Source: Mycolicibacterium aurum
Lineage (GTDB): Bacteria > Actinomycetota > Actinomycetes > Mycobacteriales > Mycobacteriaceae
Reading direction: 5' to 3'
Assembly (NCBI GenBank): GCA_900078775.1
Contig: LT549889.1
Location: 2,294,001-2,358,000, forward strand
Length of the DNA: 64,000 nucleotides
Shown here: positions 24,838 through 33,276 of the stretch, piece by piece
Layout: each line of letters opens with the position of its first letter
How positions within the stretch are numbered: position 1 is the first letter of the stretch
Position numbers and translations under genes: made by a program
The notes under the pieces: model-generated
Databases searched by the model: none
What the model saw: only the letters and a program-made list of their open reading frames with translations
Told to the model about the DNA's origin: nothing

Positions 24838-26232
24838 ATGCCGCTGCAGGTCGGGGACCAGTTCGCGGGGTACACCATCGTGCAGTGCCTCGGCACCGGC
24901 GGAATGGGCGAGGTCTACCTCGCCCAGCATCCCCGGCTGCCCCGCCAGGACGCGCTGAAGGTCCTCAAGGCCGGCGTCTCCGCCGACGACGAGTACCGGC
25001 AGCGCTTCGCACGTGAGGCCGATATCGCGGCCACGCTGTGGCATCCGCACATCGTCGGGGTGCACGACCGCGGTGAGCACGACGGGCAGTTGTGGATCGC
25101 CATGGATTACGTGCCGGGCACCGACACCTCCCGGTACTTGCGCGAGCAGCATCCCGGCGGGCTGCCGGCCGAACAGGTCGACGAGATCGTGACCGCGGTG
25201 GCCGATGCCCTGGACTACGCCCATCAGCGTGGGCTGCTGCACCGCGACGTCAAACCGGCCAACATCCTGCTCTCCGACACCAGGGCCGCCGATCGCCGAA
25301 TTCTGTTGGCCGACTTCGGCATTGCCCGGTGGTCCGATGACGTCAGCGGATTGACGGCCACCAACATGACCGTCGGCACGGTGTCCTATGCCGCCCCGGA
25401 GCAGCTGATGGGCAGTGCGGTGACCGGCCAGGCCGACCAGTACGCGCTGGCTGCCACCGCCTACGAACTGCTCACCGGCAAGCCGCCGTTCCAGAACACC
25501 AATCCCGCGGTGGTCATCAGCCAGCACCTGTCCTCCGCTCCCCCGACCATCGGGGACCGTCGCCCCGAACTCGCGCATCTGGACCCGGTGTTCGCCAAGG
25601 CGCTGGCCAAGGATCCGGCCGACCGGTTCGAGCGGTGCGCCGACTTCGCCCGCGCGCTCAGCCACCAACTGGTCGGCGACACCCTCGGCCAGACCCGGAT
25701 GGCGCCCGCGAGCCCGGGCCCGGCGCGCAAGCTACGCGGTCCCGTCATCGTCGCCGCGGTGCTGGCCGTCGCGCTGTGCGCGGCGACGGCGGCGGCCCTG
25801 TACGAACTCAACCGGGCCGACAACGACGAGCGCGCCGTGACCCCGGGCACCACCACCGCGCCGACGACCACCTCGACCGCGGTGGCACCGACGACGGCTG
25901 CGACCTCCACGACGACGACCTCGACGACGACGACCACCACCGCGGCCCCGCCGGCGACCGTCACCATCGGGGCCGACTGTCTACCGGTGGGTGCCACCGC
26001 CGTCACCGCCGACGGCAGCCCGGCCTACTGCGCGACGCTGCAGGACACCGACGCCACCATCTGGTCGCTGACCCCCGGTGCGGTCCCGGTCCCGACCGTC
26101 ACCAGCACCGATCCCACCGAGCAGCCGCTGCCGGTGGCCGAGGAGTCACCGGTGCGGGTGTGCATGGAACAGACCGGCCAGACCCGTCGGGAATGCCGCG
26201 AGCAGATCCGCCGCAGCAACGGCCTACCCTGA
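24838..26232 (+). CDS. Membrane Ser/Thr protein kinase (Pkn family)
   Basis: This 464-residue Hanks-type kinase has the glycine loop [10 protein letters not shown], catalytic Lys in ALKVLK, the loop [14 protein letters not shown] in LADFGIARW and APEQL. A single membrane helix follows at about 302-322. The outer part begins with a long Thr/Ala-rich stretch (about 335-372) and ends in a small cysteine-containing domain (about 378-464, with DCLPVG, YCATL, VCMEQ and REC). It is built like PknF/PknI-type mycobacterial kinases, but I cannot assign a specific Pkn name. The secreted protein just upstream is a candidate ligand or substrate. Confidence 0.9.
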   Translation: MPLQVGDQFAGYTIVQCLGTGGMGEVYLAQHPRLPRQDALKVLKAGVSADDEYRQRFAREADIAATLWHPHIVGVHDRGEHDGQLWIAMDYVPGTDTSRYLREQHPGGLPAEQVDEIVTAVADALDYAHQRGLLHRDVKPANILLSDTRAADRRILLADFGIARWSDDVSGLTATNMTVGTVSYAAPEQLMGSAVTGQADQYALAATAYELLTGKPPFQNTNPAVVISQHLSSAPPTIGDRRPELAHLDPVFAKALAKDPADRFERCADFARALSHQLVGDTLGQTRMAPASPGPARKLRGPVIVAAVLAVALCAATAAALYELNRADNDERAVTPGTTTAPTTTSTAVAPTTAATSTTTTSTTTTTTAAPPATVTIGADCLPVGATAVTADGSPAYCATLQDTDATIWSLTPGAVPVPTVTSTDPTEQPLPVAEESPVRVCMEQTGQTRRECREQIRRSNGLP

Positions 26233-26237
26233 CCCGG

Positions 26238-26717
26238 TCACTGGCCGGCGATCCGGTCGGTCAGCGCCTGCAGCAGTGAATCCAGTAGTGGCCGTTGGCC
26301 TTTGAGTAACTTCTCGCGCGCCTCGACCACACTGAACCAGCCCACCCGGTCCAGCTCGGGGTACTCCCGGAACGTGCCGGAACCCTTGGGCCATTCCAGG
26401 GTGAAGGTGTTGCTCACCGCATCGCGGACGTCCAGATCGGCCTCGACGGCGTAGACGGTGACCACTTTGCCGCTGGGCTGGCGCAGCGGCGCGAACTCGA
26501 TGCGCGGACCGTCGGGAGCAGGCAGGCCCAGCTCCTCGGCGAACTCGCGGCGGGCCGCCGCCCACGGGTCCTCGGTCTCGTCGTACTCGCCCTTGGGGAT
26601 GGTCCAGGCGCCGTCGTCCTTGCGTGCCCAGAACGGGCCGCCGGGATGACCGATCAGCACCTCGGGGATGCCCTCGATGATGCGATAGACCAACAGACCT
26701 GCACTCAATCGCGGCAT
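26238..26717 (-). CDS. NUDIX hydrolase
   Basis: This 159-residue protein has a complete Nudix box (G-x5-E-x7-RE-x2-EE-x-G), seen as GEYDETEDPW then AARREFAEELGL, which binds the metal for hydrolysing nucleoside diphosphate-linked substrates. The opening RLSAGLLVYR and the WTIPKGE motif place it near small diadenosine-polyphosphate or NTP pyrophosphohydrolases; the substrate is unknown. TAGCCT (26724-26729) lies 6 bases before the ATG, suggesting a leaderless mRNA. It converges on the kinase gene with a 5-base gap. Confidence 0.9.
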   Translation of the reverse strand: MPRLSAGLLVYRIIEGIPEVLIGHPGGPFWARKDDGAWTIPKGEYDETEDPWAAARREFAEELGLPAPDGPRIEFAPLRQPSGKVVTVYAVEADLDVRDAVSNTFTLEWPKGSGTFREYPELDRVGWFSVVEAREKLLKGQRPLLDSLLQALTDRIAGQ

Positions 26718-26829
26718 ATCCGCAGGCTAATGCGGACCGCAGACCGGTTGTCAAGCATTCCCGACGCCCGGAATTTAGCGCCCCCACCGCCGGTTACACC
26801 GGGCAGCAAGGGAAAGAAGGCATAAAGCC

Positions 26830-27090
26830 ATGAGGGCAAGAGGATTCATCACAGCGCTGGGGGCAGCGCTGGCGGGCGCGTCGATCGGGTTGGCCGCACC
26901 CGGGAACGCGGCACCGGAGGGGCCGGACAGCGTCGAGCAGCAGGCCGGCGACTCACCGACCCCGGCCGGTGTCATCGTGGTGGAACAACCCGGGGCCGCC
27001 GCACTGGAGCGGGCCCGGATGTCGGGAGTGGTGCCAGGTCTGGCGCCGCTGCGACTGCTCGGCGACAGTCTGGTGGTGGGACTCGGCTGA
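26830..27090 (+). CDS. Small secreted protein of unknown function
   Basis: The 86-residue product has a clear signal peptide (RGFITALGAALAGASIG, cleavage near GNAAPEG) and a short mature part of about 58 residues ending LLGDSLVVGLG with no cysteine or known motif. AAAGAAGG upstream can serve as ribosome site. It converges with the DUF732 gene, 10 bases away. Coding is supported by the signal sequence and codon bias, but the function is unknown. Confidence 0.65.
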   Translation: MRARGFITALGAALAGASIGLAAPGNAAPEGPDSVEQQAGDSPTPAGVIVVEQPGAAALERARMSGVVPGLAPLRLLGDSLVVGLG

Positions 27091-27100
27091 CGCGCTGCGC

Positions 27101-27490
27101 TCAGATGCCGGCCAGGCCGCGCGAAACGTCCAGCAGGGTCGAGGGTTCCAGGCCGAACACCTTGCCGTCCCCGATCCCGGCCACCGCGGCCGGGCAGAAC
27201 ATCGAGATGGCCACCCCGGTGAACATGGTCGCCGGTCCCAGCGACATGCCCGCGGTGTCGGCGACCTTGGCGGCGACGTTGGCCGCGTTCTGCCCCGGCT
27301 CGGAGAGCATCGGGCACACCGATTGACCGAGCGCGACCTTGTCGACGGTGGTCGGTGCGGTCACCCCGGCCCGGTCCAGCGCGGTCAGGAAGCTGTCGGC
27401 GACGGAGTCCGCGGATGCCGGTGCCGCGACCGCCAGTGCGGCCGAGGCCGCGGCGAGGGTGGACAGCAGGCAGGTCGTGGTGCGGCGCAT
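27101..27490 (-). CDS. Secreted DUF732 protein
   Basis: This 129-residue exported protein has a signal peptide (about 1-27, cleavage after ASADS) and a DUF732 domain (ADSFLTALDRAGVTAP, two cysteines in SVCPML and MFCPAA). DUF732 proteins are abundant in mycobacteria and of unknown role. The start is the ATG at 27490, with TAGGAT (27499-27504) eight bases before it; a longer in-frame reading to 27601 would overlap the adjacent gene. Confidence 0.85.
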   Translation of the reverse strand: MRRTTTCLLSTLAAASAALAVAAPASADSVADSFLTALDRAGVTAPTTVDKVALGQSVCPMLSEPGQNAANVAAKVADTAGMSLGPATMFTGVAISMFCPAAVAGIGDGKVFGLEPSTLLDVSRGLAGI

Positions 27491-27509
27491 GGTCGTTGAT
27501 CCTACGGGG

Positions 27510-28109
27510 TCACATGCCGGCCCACCCGGCGTCGATCTGGGCGGCGATGTCGATGATCCGGGCCTGATGCGCCCCGGGGCTGTCGATCTCGCCCGCCACA
27601 TGCGCCGCGACGAACCGTTTGATCTCGGAGTCGATGCCGGCCAGTACCCGCAGCACCTCGCCGCGCAGCGTCCCCGAGGTGACCTGGATGGTGATGTTCC
27701 GCGGGCCCGGCTTGTCCACGTCGATGATGAGCAGCAGCGGCGCCGCGGCCCGGGCGGTGGCCGTCAGCGCGATCTCACCGAACACCAGGAAGCGCGGCCG
27801 GTCGATGCGCAGATCCACCAGCAGGTTGATCTCCAGCGGGATGCGGATGTCGAAGGTGATGGCCCGACCCACCTGCCGGTTGACCCGCGGTGCCTGCACC
27901 TTCACCCGCGCGGTGACCTTGGCGATGCCGCCCGGGCCCTGGCCCATGGGGCCCATCTCGAACTCTTCGCCGGCGATCGCGCCGATCGCATCCGCGACCC
28001 GTTGATCGGTGACCGCGACCTCGAAGAATCTGCGGCCGAACTCCTCGTAGCTCAGGTACTGCGGCGCAGCGTCGGCGGCCGGCGGCTCGGCGGGCGAAGA
28101 ACTGTCCAT
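27510..28109 (-). CDS. Conserved mycobacterial protein of unknown function
   Basis: This 199-residue protein has no signal peptide or membrane helix. It opens with an acidic, Pro/Ala-rich tail, then YLSYEEFGRRFFEVAVTDQR and several beta strands with basic and hydrophobic alternation (VTARVKVQAPRVNRQVGRA, FDIRIPLEINLLVDLRIDR). Strand-rich proteins of this kind suggest a lipid-binding or SMP-like fold, but that is only an impression. It lies 19 bases upstream of the DUF732 gene on the same strand. Confidence 0.7.
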   Translation of the reverse strand: MDSSSPAEPPAADAAPQYLSYEEFGRRFFEVAVTDQRVADAIGAIAGEEFEMGPMGQGPGGIAKVTARVKVQAPRVNRQVGRAITFDIRIPLEINLLVDLRIDRPRFLVFGEIALTATARAAAPLLLIIDVDKPGPRNITIQVTSGTLRGEVLRVLAGIDSEIKRFVAAHVAGEIDSPGAHQARIIDIAAQIDAGWAGM

Positions 28110-28139
28110 GGTGACTATTACCGTCTCATGCCGGGCGGC

Positions 28140-28973
28140 TCAGTCCGGGTCTTGGTCCCCGGCGTGGTCGCCGTCGAGGAACACCCGCACCCGCCGGACC
28201 CGGGTCGGCCGCACGCCCACCTCGACGATCAGCACCGCGTCACCGCCGGGTCCGGTCACGCTGACCGCGACATGGCGCCCGGCGACGATGGTGGTGCGCC
28301 GCCGCGCGCCGGCCAACGATTCGACCAAGTCCGCGGTCCGCAGCCGGTCGCGGTCCCCGGCGGTCACCTCCACACCGGATCCGAGCAGGCGCCGCACCGA
28401 CACCTCGTCGCCCGCGCAGGCATCGTCGACCAGTTGCGCCACACACCGCTTCCCGCGCGAGCCCACCCCGACCAGGCCGGACATGAACCCGACCGCACCG
28501 GCCGGGCCCTGATTGGCCAGCATCGCCCGGGCCAGCTGCACGGACGCCGGTACGGCGGCCGGCCCGTTGCGGGCGAACTGCCAGGCCATCGCCGGCAGTT
28601 CCCAGTACGCCCGCAGGCGGGAGATGCGCAGATCCGCGTCGGCGGGGCCGCCCGGTTCGAGGTCGTAGCGCAGGATCGCCGGGATGCGCATGGTCACCGC
28701 CGGGCCCATGGTCACCTCCAGCACCAGATCGCGCAGCATCGTCCGGCCGCGCACGATGTCGATGTCACGGTGGAAGGTGATGTCGCGCGGCGCGATGAAG
28801 GTGTCGTAGAAACGCTCGATCTCGGCCCGCCCGGCGTGCGGCCGGGAACCGACCGGGTCCTCGACGATGCCCGTGTCGGTGAACAGCCCGACCCAGCCGG
28901 TCCGGTCGTGCGCACCGGCCGCCGCGGGCGAGCGCTCCACCGTCGCCAGAACCGCACTTCGAGTTGTGGACAT
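28140..28973 (-). CDS. SnoaL/NTF2-like domain protein
   Basis: This 277-residue protein has an N-terminal NTF2/SnoaL-like domain (about 10-130: GWVGLFTDTGIVEDPVGSR, IERFYDTFIAPRDITFHRD). A second half (about 170-277) contains what may be another cone-shaped domain (VGVGSRGKRCVAQLVDDACA). SnoaL-like folds include ketosteroid isomerases, cyclases and non-catalytic binding proteins. The ATG at 28973 gives a sensible N terminus; a longer reading overlaps the divergent gene at 29011. Function not assigned. Confidence 0.72.
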   Translation of the reverse strand: MSTTRSAVLATVERSPAAAGAHDRTGWVGLFTDTGIVEDPVGSRPHAGRAEIERFYDTFIAPRDITFHRDIDIVRGRTMLRDLVLEVTMGPAVTMRIPAILRYDLEPGGPADADLRISRLRAYWELPAMAWQFARNGPAAVPASVQLARAMLANQGPAGAVGFMSGLVGVGSRGKRCVAQLVDDACAGDEVSVRRLLGSGVEVTAGDRDRLRTADLVESLAGARRRTTIVAGRHVAVSVTGPGGDAVLIVEVGVRPTRVRRVRVFLDGDHAGDQDPD

Positions 28974-29010
28974 ATCCTTGGGTACCACCCCTGTGTGAAG
29001 GAGGACGGCA

Positions 29011-29367
29011 ATGAGCCAGAACGGGCCGTTCGGTATCGACCCTGAAGATTTTGACAGGCTCGCCCGCGAAGCCGGGGAAGGCCTGCGCGACGCGCTGGAC
29101 CGGTTCGGCAAGCGCGCTGGTTGGGCCACCCTGATCGATCAGTTCACCGGCCAGATGCAGCCGTCCAGGCCGGAGACCGCCGGGGACGCCGGCGACGGAG
29201 TGTGGGCCGTCTACACCGTGGACGACGCGGGCGGGGCGCACATCGAAGAGGTCTATCCGACCGAGCTGGACGCGCTGCGGGCCAACAAGAACAACACCGA
29301 TCCGGCCCGGCGGGTCCGCTTCCTGCCCTACGGCATCGCGGTCAGCGTCCTCGACGCGCCCGAATAG
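29011..29367 (+). CDS. Conserved actinobacterial hypothetical protein
   Basis: This 118-residue soluble acidic protein begins FGIDPEDFDRLAREAGEGLRD and contains the block WAVYTVDDAGGAHIEEVYPT followed by LDALRANKNNTDPARRVRFL. The second block resembles the fold of small proteins that report protein-specific parameters beside mycobacterial genes, but no function is known to me. A strong AAGGAGG ribosome site lies 6 bases before the ATG. It is divergent from the SnoaL-like gene. Confidence 0.75.
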   Translation: MSQNGPFGIDPEDFDRLAREAGEGLRDALDRFGKRAGWATLIDQFTGQMQPSRPETAGDAGDGVWAVYTVDDAGGAHIEEVYPTELDALRANKNNTDPARRVRFLPYGIAVSVLDAPE

Positions 29368-29392
29368 GCCCCGCGCGGACCGCTCACCTCAC

Positions 29393-29398
29393 TAGACT
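29393..29398 (+). promoter_or_regulatory. -10 element TAGACT upstream of the secreted protein at 29435
   Basis: TAGACT lies in the 67-base gap, giving a predicted transcript start near 29405 and a 5' leader of about 30 bases with AAAGGG before the ATG. Confidence 0.35.
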
Positions 29399-29434
29399 TT
29401 GCCGCGGTACGGGGTCGACGGCAAAGGGTGGGAC

Positions 29435-29839
29435 ATGATCGGGAAACGGGCGTTGGTCGCCTCGCTGGTGGCGTTGGCACTGGGTTCTGCCCCGGCCGCG
29501 GTCGCCGACGACGAGTCGGGCCGTTACCCCAACGATGTGCCCGGGATGAACTACCAGGCCGCGCTCGGCGCCCCGTGCGAGAACACCGCGCTGTTCACCT
29601 TCGGCCGGGGCCGTGGCGGGCAGCCGATGAAGTGCAGCTGGATCCCCAACCAGTGGCCGCCGGTGTACACCGGGTTCTGGACGGTCTCGTATGACCTGCA
29701 CGGGGTGCAGGAGGTCGGCGCACCCTGCTCGGTGGCCAAGGGCGCCGCGCAGACCGCCGACGGCCGGCCCATGCTGTGCCGGGGCGCGCAGGGCTGGCAG
29801 CCCGGTGTGCTGACCGGCGACGGCTTCTTCCCGGCCTAG
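29435..29839 (+). CDS. Secreted cysteine-containing protein of unknown function
   Basis: This 134-residue protein has a signal peptide (about 1-24, LGSAPAAVADD). Its mature part carries four cysteines (APCENTA, MKCSW, APCSV, MLCRG), likely two disulfides, and aromatic-rich stretches (WIPNQWPPVYTGFW). Small secreted proteins of this type are common in mycobacteria. The ATG at 29435 is chosen because it begins the signal peptide; no function is assigned. Confidence 0.72.
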   Translation: MIGKRALVASLVALALGSAPAAVADDESGRYPNDVPGMNYQAALGAPCENTALFTFGRGRGGQPMKCSWIPNQWPPVYTGFWTVSYDLHGVQEVGAPCSVAKGAAQTADGRPMLCRGAQGWQPGVLTGDGFFPA

Positions 29840-29897
29840 TTTTCTGGAGGTGTCCGGTATCGCCGGTTCCACGACCACCGTCGCCGGGCGGTATCGA

Positions 29898-29911
29898 GGG
29901 ACTAAAGCCCC
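29898..29911. promoter_or_regulatory. DosR-like dormancy box GGGACTAAAGCCCC
   Basis: GGGACTAAAGCCCC matches 13 of the 14 core positions of the DosR consensus GGGACTWWAGTCCC. The flanks fit less well. It is about 100 bases upstream of the STAS-like gene at 30012, a typical activating distance, and the 172-base gap holds no better promoter: a TTGACA at 29941 has no -10 at proper spacing. DosR control of the 30012-32500 genes is inference. Confidence 0.5.
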
Positions 29912-30011
29912 TGGCGCATGGGCGTTTGCACCACCCACACTTGACAACATCGGGCCGTCGGGTGGCGCCGGGACGCAGCACCGGTGATATCAGCGGAAGG
30001 GAGATCGTCCG

Positions 30012-30380
30012 ATGATCGAGGTGTTGTCCGACATGCCCGAGGGTGTGTCCGGGTTCCGGGTGTCCGGACGGATCAGCGGCGAGGATTTGCGCGACTTCAA
30101 GCCCGATATGGAGAAGATGCTGCAGTCGGGCGAGATACGGATGGTCGAGGTCATCGCACCCACCTACGAGGGGTTCGGCCCCGGGGGTCTGGCGCAGGAT
30201 CTCAAACTCGGTTTCGGAGCACTGATGACCCACCATTCGGCTTTCAAACGTATCGCCGTCGTCACTGACAAGGAATGGGCCGTGCACACGCTGCACGCCC
30301 TGGCATGGATGGTTCCCGGGGAGGTCGCGGTCTTCGGCGCGGACGAACTGGAACAGGCCAAGGCATGGGCGGCGGGGTGA
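30012..30380 (+). CDS. SpoIIAA-like (STAS/SEC14-type) protein
   Basis: This 122-residue soluble protein matches the SpoIIAA-like family: FRVSGRISGEDLRDFKPDME, a middle acidic region, LKLGFGALMTHHSAFKRIAV and the C-terminal VPGEVAVFGADELEQAKAW. These small proteins may bind a ligand or membrane; none has a firm role. GGGAG lies upstream of the ATG. It heads a run with the MgtE-N/PRC and NRAMP genes behind a DosR-like box, so a stress- or hypoxia-linked role is plausible. Confidence 0.82.
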   Translation: MIEVLSDMPEGVSGFRVSGRISGEDLRDFKPDMEKMLQSGEIRMVEVIAPTYEGFGPGGLAQDLKLGFGALMTHHSAFKRIAVVTDKEWAVHTLHALAWMVPGEVAVFGADELEQAKAWAAG

Positions 30381-30419
30381 GATCACCGTCGTCGACGAGA
30401 TCCACGGCTCGTTGCTGAC

Positions 30420-31259
30420 GTGCTGCTGCTCAGCAGGCTGCTGCACGGGGATGTCCTCGACGCGCACGGATCCTCGGTGGGTGTCATCACCGACGTGGTG
30501 GCTCGTGCCGATCCCGACCGGGCCCTCCCGGTAGTCGAGTATGTGGAGTTGGCCCGCCGACGCAGGCCTTCGGTGCTGGTGCCCTGCACCGCCCTCGACA
30601 TGGCGCACCCCCGACATGTCCGCCTGAAAACTGCAGTGGCGCAAGATTCTCCGTTCGCGGCCGGACCTCCGGGCGATGACGAGATCAGGCTGGCGCGTGA
30701 TGTCCTGGACGCTCAGGTCGTCGATATCACCGGTCGTCGTGTCACCCGTGTCGCGGACGTCGTGATCACCCGCAGAGCCGGCGGTCAGCTGGAAGTCGTG
30801 GGCGTCGAAGTGGGATTCGATGCCGTGCTGCGCCGACTGGGGGCGACCTGGTTGGCCCGCCGGATCGGCAACGACGCGATCGCCTGGACCGATCTGCACC
30901 TGCTCTCCGAGCGCGGACACAGTATCCAACTCGCGGCCCCGAGCTCGGCGATCCACCGTCTGGACGCGCGTGCTCTGGCAACGCTGGTCGCTCAGCTCGG
31001 CACCGGCCCGGCCGCAGACATTCTTGCCGCCAAGGCTCCCGCCCTGGCCGCCGACGTCATCGCGGCCAGCCATCCCGACGATGCGGAACGGTTGCTGCGC
31101 GCGTTGACGCGGAGCAAGGCCGCCGATGTGGTTGCCGCGATGCCGACCACTCGTGCCGGCCACTGGGCACACCGGCTCTCCCGCACGCCGGGGCCACGGC
31201 CGAGGCACTTCCTGCGGTCGGGTATCTGGCCGCGCCGACGGCACGGGACGCGGCGGTGA
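30420..31259 (+). CDS. PRC-barrel / MgtE N-domain protein, probably the front half of an NRAMP fusion
   Basis: As read, this is a 279-residue protein with two PRC-barrel-like segments (about 4-55 and 84-150). An MgtE intracellular-type helical repeat follows (about 185-255: ALATLVAQLGTGPAADILAA, HPDDAERLLRALTRSKAADV). The last 24 residues (RHFLRSGIWPRRRHGTRR) look like out-of-frame translation. Adding one base to the G run at 31190-31193 makes the frame run on as ATAEALPAVGYLAAPTARDA directly into the NRAMP gene. In MgtE this domain senses Mg2+, so it may gate the transporter. The GTG start has no clear ribosome site. Confidence 0.75.
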   Translation: MLLLSRLLHGDVLDAHGSSVGVITDVVARADPDRALPVVEYVELARRRRPSVLVPCTALDMAHPRHVRLKTAVAQDSPFAAGPPGDDEIRLARDVLDAQVVDITGRRVTRVADVVITRRAGGQLEVVGVEVGFDAVLRRLGATWLARRIGNDAIAWTDLHLLSERGHSIQLAAPSSAIHRLDARALATLVAQLGTGPAADILAAKAPALAADVIAASHPDDAERLLRALTRSKAADVVAAMPTTRAGHWAHRLSRTPGPRPRHFLRSGIWPRRRHGTRR

Positions 31260-32500
31260 GCACGGGGGTGGCGAAGCGGCGCCGGTGGACGATCGGTGCG
31301 CTGGTGGCGGTCGTGGGACCAGGACTGCTCGCCGGGCTCTCGGACGACGATCCGGCCGGAATCACCACGTACTCGGTGCTGGGTGCCAGCTACGGGTACC
31401 AGTTGCTGTGGGTTCTGTTGCTCTCGACGCTGGCTCTGGTGCTGTTCCATACGCTGGCCGCGCGTATGGGGGTGGTCACCGGTCAGGGATTGATCGGTCT
31501 GGTGCGCCAGCGGTACGGAGTCCGCGTGGGCGGGGCTGCCCTGCTCGCGTTGACCGTTGCCAATATCGGTACAACGTGCGCCGAGTTCGCCGGTATCGCC
31601 GCGGGTTTCGAGCTCTTCGGGGTCAGTCGCTACGCCAGCGTGCCGATCGCGGCCCTGCTGGTCTCCGCACTCGTGCTTCGAGGCAGTTTTCATCGCGTCG
31701 AACACTTCCTCCTCTTGTTGTCGACGGTGTTTCTGGCCTACATCGCTTCGGGGATCTTGGCCGACCCGGATTGGGGCGCCGCGGCCCACGGGCTGCTGAT
31801 CCCGACCATGCCCCTCGACCGTGAGGCGGTCGCGATCGTCACCGCCACGGTCGGAACGACTCTGGCGCCGTGGGGGCTGTCCTTCATCCAGTCCTACGCG
31901 GTGGACAAGAAACTGCGGATCGAAGACCTGCGCTTGGAGCGCGTCGATGTGGTGACCGGTGCGCTGCTGACCGGTGTCATCGGCTTCTTCGTCGTGGTCG
32001 CTTGCGCTGCAACACTGCACCTCGATGGCCGCACCATTGCCGATGCGGCGGACGCGGCTGTCGCTTTGCAGCCCCTCGCCGGCGACCTGGCATCGACGCT
32101 GTTCGGATTCGGACTGGTGGGTGCGGCGGTCCTGGCCGCAGCCATCCTGCCGTTGTCGACGGCATATTCGGTATGCGAGTACGCCGGAGTCGAGGCCGCC
32201 CTGAATGATCCTTTCCGAGAAGCCAAGACGTTCTACCTCACCTTCGGGGCCGTCACTGCCGTCGGTGCGCTCATCGTCCTGATACCCGGAGCGCCACTGG
32301 TGACGATCCTGGTCGCCACCCAAGTCCTCAATGCCGTTCTGCTGCTCCCGATACTGGGCGTGATCATCGGGATCGCGCGGGACACCGAATTGATGGGCGG
32401 CTACCGGATCAGCTCAGCAGCCACCGTCACCTACGCGGCGACCGCCGCGGTCGTATTGGCCTGCGTCGTCGCCTTGGCGGTGACCTCGATCGGGGGCTGA
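31256..32500 (+). CDS. NRAMP-family divalent metal transporter with altered metal motifs
   Basis: This 414-residue protein has about eleven membrane segments of NRAMP type, starting GPGLLAGLSDDDPAGITTYS. In canonical NRAMP Mn2+/Fe2+ transporters helix 1 carries DPGN and helix 6 carries MPH; here they read DPAG and APW. This implies changed ion selectivity, with Mg2+ or Mn2+ as candidates. The GTG start overlaps the previous stop as GTGA. That overlap may be an artefact, because one extra base at 31190-31193 would fuse it to the MgtE-N/PRC protein as a product of about 694 residues. Confidence 0.85.
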   Translation: MSTGVAKRRRWTIGALVAVVGPGLLAGLSDDDPAGITTYSVLGASYGYQLLWVLLLSTLALVLFHTLAARMGVVTGQGLIGLVRQRYGVRVGGAALLALTVANIGTTCAEFAGIAAGFELFGVSRYASVPIAALLVSALVLRGSFHRVEHFLLLLSTVFLAYIASGILADPDWGAAAHGLLIPTMPLDREAVAIVTATVGTTLAPWGLSFIQSYAVDKKLRIEDLRLERVDVVTGALLTGVIGFFVVVACAATLHLDGRTIADAADAAVALQPLAGDLASTLFGFGLVGAAVLAAAILPLSTAYSVCEYAGVEAALNDPFREAKTFYLTFGAVTAVGALIVLIPGAPLVTILVATQVLNAVLLLPILGVIIGIARDTELMGGYRISSAATVTYAATAAVVLACVVALAVTSIGG

Positions 32501-32538
32501 TCCGTCGCCGGGTGGGCCGAGCCAAGGCTGGAGCGGCT

Positions 32539-33144
32539 TCAGCCCTCCGGCGGCCCGACGCTGGACATCACCAACTCCAGGAACGTCCGGTACAGGTCTT
32601 CGCCGTCGAGGTGGCTGGCCAGCGTCACCCCGTCATTGGTCGCCAACAGCACCCGGGCCAGCGATTCGGCCGGAATCTTCAGCGAACCACCAAGCCGGGC
32701 AACGCCTTTGGTGATGTACTCGGCCAGCGAATGCACCGTCTCACGCCGCTGCGCGGCCACCCGGTCCCGAGCGGCGGGGTTGCGCAGCAGAAACAGGGTG
32801 AACTCGTAGTTCAGCGCGGCCGCCTGTTGGGCGTCGGTGCCGCTGAGTACCCGCCACCGCTCCGCGAAGCCCGCCACGTCGATGTCGGAGAGCCGGTCGA
32901 AGGACTGCATCACATCGGCGAACCCGTCCAGGAAGCGTTGACGGTGCCGTTCGATGACCGCGAGGAAGAGTTCGTCCTTGCCACCGAACTGGGCGTAGAT
33001 GGCCCCGCGGGTGTATCCGGCGGCCTCGGCGATGTCTTCCAGCGACCCGGCGTACCCGCGACCGGCGAAGATCTTCTCCGCCGCATCGAGCAGGACGGTG
33101 CGGGTCTGCTCCATGCGACGTTCCCTGGTCCAGCGCTCGGTCAT
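32539..33144 (-). CDS. TetR-family regulator of the oxidative cluster
   Basis: This 201-residue regulator has an N-terminal TetR helix-turn-helix (about 8-55: RTVLLDAAEKIFAGRGYAG, SLEDIAEAAGYTRGAIYAQF) and a helical ligand-binding domain. The ATG at 33144 has GGGAGGATGGGG upstream; a longer reading to 33639 runs antisense through the Rieske gene and is rejected. It is divergent from the Rieske operon, and inverted repeats lie between them (33173-33207), so it most likely represses both itself and that operon until a substrate appears. Confidence 0.9.
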   Translation of the reverse strand: MTERWTRERRMEQTRTVLLDAAEKIFAGRGYAGSLEDIAEAAGYTRGAIYAQFGGKDELFLAVIERHRQRFLDGFADVMQSFDRLSDIDVAGFAERWRVLSGTDAQQAAALNYEFTLFLLRNPAARDRVAAQRRETVHSLAEYITKGVARLGGSLKIPAESLARVLLATNDGVTLASHLDGEDLYRTFLELVMSSVGPPEG

Positions 33145-33172
33145 CACCCCATCCTCCCAGAGATCAATATCA

Positions 33173-33207
33173 AATACAGCCTTGTATCTGAGATTCAGAA
33201 CTGTATT
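33173..33207. promoter_or_regulatory. Operator-like inverted repeats between the TetR and Rieske genes
   Basis: ATACA (33174-33178) and TGTAT (33183-33187) form a compact inverted repeat with a 4-base gap. AATACAG (33173-33179) is also mirrored by CTGTATT at 33201-33207. They lie 30-63 bases upstream of the TetR start and 70-104 bases upstream of the Rieske start, a typical place for TetR binding at a divergent promoter. Confidence 0.55.
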
Positions 33208-33276
33208 GTCGTGACTGGCGTCACAGCTCCGGCGCCGCCATCTCTTCGCGAACATCCGCCCGAAGAAGGGGACGCC

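Noticed and set aside
25840..25950. Repetitive ACG/ACC tract resembling a repeat array
   Set aside because: It is the Thr-rich linker of the kinase; there are no spacers and no CRISPR structure.
29941..29946. TTGACA as a -35 promoter element
   Set aside because: No -10 element lies at 16-19 bases; the nearest candidate, TGATAT at 29985, is 38 bases away.
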